64,000 nt of DNA, taken from NCBI GenBank assembly GCA_934047225.1, contig CAKOHE010000086.1, positions 248,001 through 312,000 on the forward strand, written 5' to 3'. A program made the position numbers and the translations under genes. Shown in pieces: positions 1 through 10,050 of the stretch. The stretch comes from Ypsolopha sequella. Its lineage: Eukaryota > Arthropoda > Insecta > Lepidoptera > Ypsolophidae. Positions within the stretch are counted from its first letter, which is position 1; every line of letters begins with the position of its first letter. The notes under the pieces are model-generated. The model ran no database searches and had not been told where the DNA came from. It saw nothing but the letters and a program-made list of their open reading frames with translations.

Positions 1-11
1 ATAGGTACATA

Positions 12-103
12 CTTTGGCGCTGTTTGTTTGACATCATCCAAAGCTCTTGATGGTACAGGGGTGGGGTCCATTGCTACCACTGCACTGATCCACTTTGAAA
101 GAC
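12..103 (-). pseudogene. Array exon copy 1 (damaged)
   Basis: This copy is 92 bp rather than 93 because it lacks one base in the CTGATCTCAC stretch, which creates an early in-frame TAG. It also lacks one base at the donor (CAAAGTATG instead of CAAAGGTATG). Both defects are shared with the copy at 15481. Confidence 0.75.
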
Positions 104-576
104 CTGAAAGGGGAGATATTTTCCTTTAAAAAATGTCCTATTACATAATATAATGTAAGCAGTGCCGGATTAAGCCAGCGCGGGGCCTGTAGCAAATTCT
201 AAAAATATATACTGAATACTTAAAAAAATCGGTTGCACCGCTATATTATGTAAGAAAATAATACTCAACACAATTACGAAACCACTTTTCTCAAGAATGG
301 TTCATATCGAAAGTACTATTATTATCATCCAAACGTAAATATCGATCATTCCTTATAGATTGGTAGTCAATATAACCCTTTTCAAATCGGTCGGGTTATT
401 ACGACTAGCACGGAGAAAATATAAGGGAATTCCCTGCTTTGTTTAGCAGTATTGCCAACTTGCGTGTAGTGCGGTGCGAAACATGATTTTTGGTATGACC
501 AGCAGATAGAAAAATAAAATTATAGTTGATCATTTTGATGCAAATATTTTCTTCTTAGTAATTTTGACATACAGGG

Positions 577-944
577 TGTAATGATGACCTGCTCAGAAAA
601 TGAAACCACATGTAGGGAATACCTCTACAAAGCCATAAAAAAAACAATTTCGAGAAAATATTTCTGTTTGCAGAAATTTGTTTTCTCGAACAAAATAAAT
701 CGTGTTCCAAGTGTGCACCTTCCCTTCCAGTATTACTACATGTCAGTAACCTGCACGAAGCGGCAACATCGCATTTTCAAGCCTGTTAAAAAAACGTGGT
801 TAGTACGTTACACTTGTGATCGAAACTAAATTAATTATTAATTTGTAGATGTATTAATAGGAATGTCGAAATGAAATTTAGTACAAAGAACCCTCATATC
901 ATCCCCTATACGTGGTTTCATTTTCTGAGCAGGTCATCATTACA
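577..944. mobile_element. Intronic inverted-repeat element, present once per array unit
   Basis: The ends are inverted copies of a 33-bp sequence beginning TGTAATGATGACCTGCTCAG. Inside is a second palindrome built on TTCGAGAAAA/TTTTCTCGAA. The same element sits at the equivalent place in every array unit, so it was in the intron before the array expanded. I see no clear target duplication. The 82-codon open frame across it in several units is inverted-repeat sequence and probably not a gene. Confidence 0.7.
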
Positions 945-967
945 TGGTGTATATAATAGGTACATAC

Positions 968-1060
968 CTTTGGCGCTGTTTGTTTGACATCATCCAAAGC
1001 TCTTGATGGTACAGGGGTGGGGTCCATTGCTACCACTGCACTGATCTCACTTTGAAAGAC
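968..1060 (-). CDS. Array exon copy 2, 31 codons, phase 0
   Basis: The exon encodes 31 residues beginning VFQSEISAVVAM and ending RALDDVKQTAPK. The acceptor (CCCCTTTCAG) and donor (GTATGTACC) are both intact. Because it is an exact multiple of three with phase-0 borders, adding or skipping copies keeps the frame. Whether it is expressed cannot be seen here. Confidence 0.6.
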
Positions 1061-1929
1061 CTGAAAGGGGAGATATTTTCCTTTAAAAAATGTCCTACTC
1101 CTATTACATAATATAATGTAAGCAGTGCCGGATTAAGCCAGCGCGGGGCCTGTAGCAAATTCTAAAAACATATACTGAATACTTAAAAAGATCGGTTGCA
1201 CCGCTATATTATGTAAGAAAATAATACTCAACACAATTACGAAACTACTTTTCTCAAGAATAGTTCATATCGAAAGTACTATTATTATCATCCAAACGTA
1301 AATATCGATCATTCCTTATAGATTGGTAGTCAATATAACCCTTTTCAAATCGGTCGGGTTATTACGACTAGCACGGAGAAAATATTAGGGAATTCCCTGT
1401 TTTGTTTAGCAGTATTGCCAACTTGCGTGTAGTGCGGTGCGAAACATGATTTTTGGTATGACCAGCAGATAGAAAAATAAAATTATAGTTGATCATTTTG
1501 ATGCAAATATTTTCTTCTTAGTAATTTTGACATACAGGGTGTAATGATGACCTGCTCAGAAAATGAAACCACATGTAGGGAATACCTCTACAAAGCCATA
1601 AAAAAACAATTTCGAGAAAATATTTCTGTTTACAGAAATTTGTTTTCTCGAACAAAATAAATCGTGTTCCAAGTGTGCACCTTCCCTTCCAGTATTACTA
1701 CATGTCAGTAACCTGCACGAAGCGGCAACATCGCATTTTTAAGCCTGTTAAAAAAACGTGGTTAGTACGTTACACTTGTGAGCGAAACTAAATTAATTAT
1801 TAATTTGTAGATGTATTAATAGGAATGTCGAAATGAAATTTAGTACAAAGAACCCTCATATCATCCCCTATACGTGGTTTCATTTTCTGAGCAGGTCATC
1901 ATTACATGGTGTATATAATAGGTACATAC

Positions 1930-2022
1930 CTTTGGCGCTGTTTGTTTGACATCATCCAAAGCTCTTGATGGTACAGGGGTGGGGTCCATTGTTACCACTG
2001 CACTGATCTCACTTTGAAAGAC
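1930..2022 (-). CDS. Array exon copy 3
   Basis: Intact 31-codon exon with the VVTM variant (GTAACA in place of GTAGCA). Acceptor and donor are intact. The downstream intron of this unit is interrupted by a MITE at 2512. Confidence 0.6.
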
Positions 2023-2511
2023 CTGAAAGGGGAGATATTTTCCTTTAAAAAATGTCCTATTACATAATATAATGTAAGCAGTGCCGGATTAAGCCAGCGC
2101 GGGGCCTGTAGCAAATTCTAAAAATATATACTGAATACTTGAAAAAATCGGTTGCACCGCTATATTATGTAAGAAAATAATACTCAACACAATTACGAAA
2201 CCACTTTTCTCAAGAATGGTTCATATCGAAAGTACTATTATTATCATCCAAACGTAAATATCGATCATTCCTTATAGATTGGTAGTCAATATAACCCTTT
2301 TCAAATCGGTCGGGTTATTACGACTAGCACGGAGAAAATATTAGGGAATTCCCTGTTTTGTTTAGCAGTATTGCCAACTTGCGTGTAGTGCGGTGCGAAA
2401 CATGATTTTTGGTATGACCAGCAGATAGAAAAATAAAATTATAGTTGATCATTTTGATGCAAATATTTTCTTCTTAGTAATTTTGACATACAGGGTGTAA
2501 TGATGACCTGC

Positions 2512-2742
2512 CCCCCTATTCTGTATCTTTAGTTGCCAACTGAACGAGGTGCCTATCATCAAAAACATAGATAAAAACTGAAATTACAAAATTGCCTTTA
2601 GTGGGTATTGAACTATTAACAATCTGTGTCGTCACTTAAAGTGCGAACATATCCTTAGGACATCGGAATTCGATAGTATATCTATGTTTTTGATGATAAG
2701 ACACCCAGTCCAGAAGGCAACTAGAGATACATAATAGGCCCG
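2512..2742. mobile_element. 231-bp MITE in array unit 3
   Basis: The ends are inverted (left CCCCCTATTCTGTATC, right complement CGGGCCTATTATGTATC) with about 65 bp of imperfect terminal repeat carrying ATCATCAAAAACATAGATA on both arms. A CTGC target duplication flanks it (2508-2511 and 2743-2746). It sits inside the terminal repeat of the older intronic element. Confidence 0.8.
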
Positions 2743-3120
2743 CTGCTCAGAAAATGAATCCACATGTAGGGAATACCTCTACAAAGCTATAAAAAAACAA
2801 TTTCGAGAAAATATTTCTGTTTACAGAAATTTGTTTTCTCGAACAAAATAAATCGTGTTCCAAGTGTGCACCTTCCCTTCCAGTATTACTACATGTCAGT
2901 AACCTGCACGAAGCGGCAACATCGCATTTTTAAGCCTGTTAAAAAAACGTGGTTAGTACGTTACACTTGTGAGCGAAACTAAATTAATTATTAATTTGTA
3001 GATGTATTAATAGGAATGTCGAAATGAAATTAAGTACAAAGAACCCTCATATCATCCCCTATACGTGGTTTCATTTTCTGAGCAGGTCATCATTACATGG
3101 TGTATATAATAGGTACATAC

Positions 3121-3213
3121 CTTTGGCGCTGTTTGTTTGACATCATCCAAAGCTCTTGATGGTACAGGGGTGGGGTCCATTGTAACCACTGCACTGATCT
3201 CACTTTGAAAGAC
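3121..3213 (-). CDS. Array exon copy 4
   Basis: Intact 31-codon exon, again VVTM but through a different codon pair (GTTACA). Both splice borders are intact. Confidence 0.6.
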
Positions 3214-3702
3214 CTGAAAGGGGAGATATTTTCCTTTAAAAAATGTCCTATTACATAATATAATGTAAGCAGTGCCGGATTAAGCCAGCGCGGGGCCTGT
3301 AGCAAATTCTAAAAATATATACTGAATATTTGAAAAAATCGGTTGCACCGCTATATTATGTAAGAAAATAATACTCAACACAATTACGAAACCACTTTTC
3401 TCAAGAATGGTTCATATCGAAAGTACTATTATTATCATACAAACGTAAATATCGATCATTCCTTATAGATTGGTAGTCAATATAACCCTTTTCAAATCGG
3501 TCGGGTTATTACGACTAGCACGGAGAAAATATTAGGGAATTCCCTGTTTTGTTTAGCAGTATTGCCAACTTGCGTGTAGTGCGGTGCGAAACATGATTTT
3601 TGGTATGACCAGCAGATAGAAAAATAAAATTATAGTTGATCATTTTGATGCAAATATTTTCTTCTTAGTAATTTTGACATACAGGGTGTAATGATGACCT
3701 GC

Positions 3703-3933
3703 CCCCCCTATTCTGTATCTTTAGTTGCCAACTGAACGAGGTGCCTATCATCAAAAACATAGATAAAAACTGAAATTACAAAATTGCCTTTAGTGGGTAT
3801 TGAACTATTAACAATCTGTGTCGTCACTTCAAGTGCGAACATATCCTTAGGACATCGGAATTCGATAGTATATCTATGTTTTTGATGATAGACACCCAGT
3901 CCAGAAGGCAACTAGAGATACATAATAGGCCCG
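3703..3933. mobile_element. 231-bp MITE in array unit 4
   Basis: Same element, same position and same CTGC duplication (3699-3702, 3934-3937) as in unit 3. A single insertion was therefore copied with the unit rather than inserted independently. Confidence 0.8.
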
Positions 3934-4312
3934 CTGCTCAGAAAATGAAACCACATGTAGGGAATACCTCTACAAAGCCATAAAAAAAACAATTTCGAGA
4001 AAATATTTCTGTTTACAGAAATTTGTTTTCTCGAACAAAATAAATCGTGTTCCAAGTGTGCACCTTCCCTTCCAGTATTACTACATGTCAGTAACCTGCA
4101 CGAAGCGGCAACATCGCATTTTTAAGCCTGTTAAAAAAACGTGGTTAGTACGTTACACTTGTGAGCGAAACTAAATTAATTATTAATTTTTAGATGTATT
4201 AATAGGAATGTCGAAATGAAATTTAGTACAAAGAACCCTCATATCATCCCCTATACGTGGTTTCATTTTCTGAGCAGGTCATCATTACATGGTGTATATA
4301 ATAGGTACATAC

Positions 4313-4405
4313 CTTTGGCGCTGTTTGTTTGACATCATCCAAAGCTCTTGATGGTACAGGGGTGGGGTCCATTGTTACCACTGCACTGATCTCACTTTGA
4401 AAGAC
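4313..4405 (-). CDS. Array exon copy 5 (weakened acceptor)
   Basis: The coding part is intact (VVTM variant). The acceptor CCCCTTTCAG has become CCCCTTAAAG, which keeps AG but breaks the pyrimidine run, so this copy may splice poorly. Confidence 0.55.
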
Positions 4406-5269
4406 CTTTAAGGGGAGATATTTTCCTTTAAAAAATGTCCTATTACATAATATAATGTAAGCAGTGCCGGATTAAGCCAGCGCGGGGCCTGTAGCAAATT
4501 CTAAAAATATATACTGAATACTTAAAAAAATCGGTTGCACCGCTATATTATGTAAGAAAATAATACTCAACACAATTACGAAACCACTTTTCTCAAGAAT
4601 GGTTCATATCGAAAGTACTATTATTATCATCCAAACGTAAATATCGATCATTCCTTATAGATTGGTAGTCAATATAACCCTTTTCAAATCGGTCGGGTTA
4701 TTACGACTAGCACGGAGAAAATATAAGGGAATTCCCTGCTTTGTTTAGCAGTATTGCCAACTTGCGTGTAGTGCGGTGCGAAACATGATTTTTGGTATGA
4801 CCAGCAGATAGAAAAATAAAATTATAGTTGATCATTTTGATGCAAATATTTTCTTCTTAGTAATTTTGACATACAGGGTGTAATGATGACCTGCTCAGAA
4901 AATGAAACCACATGTAGGGAATACCTCTACAAAGCCATAAAAAAAACAATTTCGAGAAAATATTTCTGTTTGCAGAAATTTGTTTTCTCGAACAAAATAA
5001 ATCGTGTTCCAAGTGTGCACCTTCCCTTCCAGTATTACTACATGTCAGTAACCTGCACGAAGCGGCAACATCGCATTTTCAAGCCTGTTAAAAAAACGTG
5101 GTTAGTACGTTACACTTGTGATCGAAACTAAATTAATTATTAATTTGTAGATGTATTAATAGGAATGTCGAAATGAAATTTAGTACAAAGAACCCTCATA
5201 TCATCCCCTATACGTGGTTTCATTTTCTGAGCAGGTCATCATTACATGGTGTATATAATAGGTACATAC

Positions 5270-5362
5270 CTTTGGCGCTGTTTGTTTGACATCATCCAAA
5301 GCTCTTGATGGTACAGGGGTGGGGTCCATTGCTACCACTGCACTGATCTCACTTTGAAAGAC
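5270..5362 (-). CDS. Array exon copy 6
   Basis: Intact VVAM-type exon. Its unit shares the TCCTACTCC insertion in the upstream intron with unit 2 and carries the MITE at 5858. Confidence 0.6.
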
Positions 5363-5857
5363 CTGAAAGGGGAGATATTTTCCTTTAAAAAATGTCCTAC
5401 TCCTATTACATAATATAATGTAAGCAGTGCCGGATTAACCCAGCGCGGGGCCTGTAGCAAATTCTAAAAACATATACTGAATACTTAAAAAGATCGGTTG
5501 CACCGCTATATTATGTAAGAAAATAATACTCAACACAATTACGAAACTACTTTTCTCAAGAATGGTTCATATCGAAAGTACTATTATTATTATCCAAACG
5601 TAAATATCGATCATTCCTTATAGATTGGTAGTCAATATAACCCTTTTCAAATCGGTCGGGTTATTACGACTAGCACGGAGAAAATATTAGGGAATTCCCT
5701 GTTTTGTTTAGCAGTATTGCCAACTTGCGTGTAGTGCGGTGCGAAACATGATTTTTGGTATGACCAGCAGATAGAAAAATAAAATTATAGTTGATCATTT
5801 TGATGCAAATATTTTCTTCTTAGTAATTTTGACATACAGGGTGTAATGATGACCTGC

Positions 5858-6088
5858 CCCCCTATTCTGTATCTTTAGTTGCCAACTGAACGAGGTGCCT
5901 ATCATCAAAAACATAGATAAAAACTGAAATTACAAAATTGTCTTTAGTGGGTATTGAACTATTAACAATCTGTGTCGTCACTTCAAGTGCGAACATATCC
6001 TTAGGACATCGGAATTCGATAGTATATCTATGTTTTTGATGATAAGACACCCAGTCCAGAAGGCAACTAGAGATACATAATAGGCCCG
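5858..6088. mobile_element. 231-bp MITE in array unit 6
   Basis: Same site and CTGC duplication (5854-5857, 6089-6092) as in units 3 and 4, but unit 5 between them lacks it. This points to unequal exchange or conversion among units. Confidence 0.8.
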
Positions 6089-6466
6089 CTGCTCAGAAAA
6101 TGAATACACATGTAGGGAATACCTCTACAAAGCCATAAAAAAACAATTTCGAGAAAATATTTCTGTTTACAGAAATTTGTTTTCTCGAACAAAATAAATC
6201 GTGTTCCAAGTGTGCACCTTCCCTTCCAGTATTACTACATGTCAGTAACCTGCACGAAGCGGCAACATCGCATTTTCAAGCCTGTTAAAAAAACGTGGTT
6301 AGTACGTTACACTTGTGATCGAAACTAAATTAATTATTAATTTGTAGATGTATTAATAGGAATGTCGAAATGAAATTTAGTACAAAGAACCCTCATATCA
6401 TCCCCTATACGTGGTTTCATTTTCTGAGCAGGTCATCATTACATGGTGTATATAATAGGTACATAC

Positions 6467-6559
6467 CTTTGGCGCTGTTTGTTTGACATCATCCAAAGCT
6501 CTTGATGGTACAGGGGTGGGGTCCATTGTTACCACTGCACTGATCTCACTTTGAAAGAC
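6467..6559 (-). CDS. Array exon copy 7
   Basis: Intact VVTM-type exon with normal acceptor and donor, in a unit without the MITE. Confidence 0.6.
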
Positions 6560-7421
6560 CTGAAAGGGGAGATATTTTCCTTTAAAAAATGTCCTATTAC
6601 ATAATATAATGTAAGCAGTGCCGGATTAAGCCAGCGCGGGGCCTGTAGCAAATTCTAAAAATATATACTGAATACTTTAAAAAATCGGTTGCACCGCTAT
6701 ATTATGTAAGAAAATAATACTCAACACAATTACGAAACCACTTTTCTCAAGAATGGTTCATATCGAAAGTACTATTATTATCATCCAAACGTAGTATCGA
6801 TCATTCCTTATAGATTGGTAGTCAATATAACCCTTTTCAAATCGGTCGGGTTATTACGACTAGCACGGAGAAAATATTAGGGAGTTCCCTGTTTTGTTTA
6901 GCAGTATTGCCAACTTGCGCGTAGTGCGGTGCGAAACATGATTTTTGGTATGACCAGCAGATAGAAAAATAAAATTATAGTTGATCATTTTGATGCAAAT
7001 ATTTTCTTCTTAGTAATTTTGACATACAGGGTGTAATGATGACCTGCTCAGAAAATGAAACCACATGTAGGGAATACCTCTACAAAGCCATAAAAAAACA
7101 ATTTCGAGAAAATATTTCTGTTTACAGAAATTTGTTTTCTCGAACAAAATAAATCGTGTTCCAAGTGTGCACCTTCCCTTCCAGTATTACTACATGTCAG
7201 TAACCTGCACGAAGCGGCAACATCGCATTTTCAAGCCTGTTAAAAAAACGTGGTTAGTACGTTACACTTGTGAGCGAAACTAAATTAATTATTAATTTGT
7301 AGATGTATTAATAGGAATGTCGAAATGAAATTTAGTACAAAGAACCCTCATATCATCCCCTATACGTGGTTTCATTTTCTGAGCAGGTCATCATTACATG
7401 GTGTATATAATAGGTACATAC

Positions 7422-7514
7422 CTTTGGCGCTGTTTGTTTGACATCATCCAAAGCTCTTGATGGTACAGGGGTGGGGTCCATTGCTACCACTGCACTGATC
7501 TCACTTTGAAAGAC
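7422..7514 (-). CDS. Array exon copy 8
   Basis: Intact VVAM-type exon with normal splice borders. Confidence 0.6.
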
Positions 7515-8376
7515 CTGAAAGGGGAGATATTTTCCTTTAAAAAATGTCCTATTACATAATATAATGTAAGCAGTGCCGGATTAAGCCAGCGCGGGGCCTG
7601 TAGCAAATTCTAAAAATATATACTGAATACTTAAAAAAATCGGTTGCACCGCTATATTATGTAAGAAAATAATACTCAACACAATTACGAAACCACTTTT
7701 CTCAAGAATGGTTCATATCGAAAGTACTATTATTATCATCCAAACGTAGTATCGATCATTCCTTATAGATTGGTAGTCAATATAACCCTTTTCAAATCGG
7801 TCGGGTTATTACGACTAGCACGGAGAAAATATTAGGGAGTTCCCTGTTTTGTTTAGCAGTATTGCCAACTTGCGTGTAGTGCGGTGCGAAACATGATTTT
7901 TGGTATGACCAGCAGATAGAAAAATAAAATTATAGTTGATCATTTTGATGCAAATATTTTCTTCTTAGTAATTTTGACATACAGGTGTAATGATGACCTG
8001 CTCAGAAAATGAAACCACATGTAGGGAATACCTCTACAAAGCCATAAAAAAAACAATTTCGAGAAAATATTTCTGTTTACAGAAATTTGTTTTCTCGAAC
8101 AAAATAAATCGTGTTCCAAGTGTGCACCTTCCCTTCCAGTATTACTACATGTCAGTAACCTGCACGAAGCGGCAACATCGCATTTTCAAGCCTGTTAAAA
8201 AAACGTGGTTAGTACGTTACACTTGTGAGCGAAACTAAATTAATTATTAATTTGTAGATGTATTAATAGGAATGTCGAAATGAAATTTAGTACAAAGAAC
8301 CCTCATATCATCCCCTATACGTGGTTTCATTTTCTGAGCAGGTCATCATTACATGGTGTATATAATAGGTACATAC

Positions 8377-8469
8377 CTTTGGCGCTGTTTGTTTGACATC
8401 ATCCAAAGCTCTTGATGGTACAGGGGTGGGGTCCATTGCTACCACTGCACTGATCTCACTTTGAAAGAC
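8377..8469 (-). CDS. Array exon copy 9
   Basis: Intact VVAM-type exon. The intron just upstream of its acceptor has a one-base insertion and a C-to-G change (TATTTTTCGTTAAA). This is the last unit before the LINE insertion at 9318. Confidence 0.6.
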
Positions 8470-9439
8470 CTGAAAGGGGAGATATTTTTCGTTAAAAAAT
8501 GTCCTATTACATAATATAATGTAAGCAGTGCCGGATTAAGCCAGCGCGGGGCCTGTAGCAAATTCTAAAAATATATACTGAATACATAAAAAAATCGGTT
8601 GCACCGCTATATTATGTAAGAAAATAATACTCAACACAATTACGAAACCACTTTTCTCAAGAATGGTTCATATCGAAAGTACTAATATTATCATCCAAAC
8701 GTAAATATCGATCATTCCTTATAGATTGGTAGTCAATATAACCCTTTTCAAATCGGTCGGGTTATTACGACTAGCACGGAGAAAATATTAGGGAATTCCC
8801 TGTTTTGTTTAGCAGTATTGCCAACTTGCGTGTAGTGCGGTGCGAAACATGAATTTTTGGTATGACCAGCAGATAGAAAAATAAAATTATAGTTGATCAT
8901 TTTGATGCAAATATTTTCTTCTTAGTAATTTTGACATACAGGGTGTAATGATGACCTGCTCAGAAAATGAAACCTCATGTAGGGAATACCTCTACAAAGC
9001 CATAAAAAAAATCAATTTCGAGAAAATATTTCTGTTTACAGAAATTTGTTTTCTCGAACAAAATAAATCGTGTTCCAAGTGTGCACCTTCCCTTCCAGTA
9101 TTACTACATGTCAGTAACCTGCACGAAGCGGCAACATCGCATTTTCAAGCCTGTTAAAAAAACGTGGTTACACTTGTGAGCGAAACTAAATTAATTATTA
9201 ATTTGTAGATGTATTAATAGGAATGTCGAAATGAAATTTAGTACAAAGAACCCTCATATCATCCCCTATACGTGGTTTCATTTTCTGAGCAGGTCATCAT
9301 TACATGGTGTATATAATAATAATAATAATAATAATCTTTATTTCAAACCATTGGTCCATATTTTAAATTACAAGATAAGATTTTAAAAACTAAAACTAAT
9401 TATACATTTTCTTCCAACAAATCGTAACACAACTTAATA

Positions 9440-9832
9440 TTAAGGTATGTGCGCCATAGGTTTTAATAAATTTGTCCAGAAAGTCGCAATTGAACGGCTG
9501 TAGTCATGAACAGTCCTTACTAAGCCATTGCTAGTGGTAGAAAGAGCCAACCTAAAACTCGCCACCCGCTGCCTGATAACTGCCTCAGCACACGGCAGGC
9601 GCGCCTCAGCAAACATCGTGGACGCACTGCACCATCGTGGCAGACGGAAGAGAATGCGGAAAGCATCATTGTATTGTACTTTAAATCTTCGGAAGTTTTC
9701 CTTTAAATACTTCGTCCATAAATGCGGCGTGTACATAGTTTGACAGTATGTTTTAAAAAGGAGCAACTTCGAGTCACGAGATCCCTTGCAGAACTTACGA
9801 CCTATCATATTGGCACGGACCGCTAATGAACG
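9440..9832 (-). pseudogene. LINE reverse transcriptase, C-terminal part
   Basis: Continues the frame broken at 14422: removing the Gypsy element and one AACG duplication joins ...LDRERR to SLAVRANMIGRKF in frame. It covers the region after the RT thumb, typical of insect LINE ORF2 C-termini (FRRFKVQYNDAFRILF). It ends at a stop at 9440, followed by a short 3' UTR. Confidence 0.75.
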
Positions 9833-10029
9833 TGTGGAGTCATGAAATTGCTGATTATAGCAATAAGTAATTGCGCACGACTTGTGGCAAGGCACGTAGC
9901 CTCGTCAGTTCTCTTCCCGGCATTGTGTAGTAACGACGTGTTTTCTTACGTGGTTGTAGCCACTAGAAATATATCGGACTATTAACTGCTAACCTGTGTT
10001 TCACTCAGTTAACACCCCAACCTGCCAAA
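9833..10029 (+). repeat. Gypsy 5' LTR
   Basis: Begins TGTGGAGTCATG and is followed by GTGGTGACCCCGACGTGATTC, the likely primer-binding region. The 3' boundary is placed by matching the 3' LTR and the AACG duplication; a CA end two bases earlier is also possible. Confidence 0.85.
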
Positions 10030-10050
10030 GTGGTGACCCCGACGTGATTC

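Larger units (their letters stand above)
1..9317 (-). repeat. Tandem array of ~955-bp exon+intron units (9 units)
   Basis: Nine head-to-tail units start at 1, 956, 1918, 3109, 4301, 5258, 6455, 7410 and 8365. Six are 953-962 bp. Units 3, 4 and 6 are about 1192-1197 bp because each carries a 231-bp MITE. Read on the minus strand, each unit holds a pyrimidine-rich acceptor ending CTCCCCTTTCAG, a 93-bp exon, a donor AAAG|GTATGTACC and then an intron with a 368-bp inverted-repeat element. Units differ by scattered substitutions and small indels. The array continues at 15470 after a LINE insertion. I call it an amplified exon-intron module rather than a neutral satellite because related exons occur next to a THAP exon at 19-21 kb. 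Confidence 0.9.

Noticed and set aside
581..829. 82-codon plus-strand open frame repeated in several array units
   Set aside because: It lies wholly inside the intronic inverted-repeat element, is broken by length changes in an A-run in other units, and has no recognisable domain. The minus-strand splice-bordered exon is the better coding candidate.
3708..3911. Open frame in the 231-bp MITE (also at 5862-6050)
   Set aside because: It spans the inverted repeats of the MITE and exists only because the element was copied with the unit.
1..9317. CRISPR-like array
   Set aside because: Repeat units are about 955 bp with no short repeat-spacer pattern, and the setting is eukaryotic.
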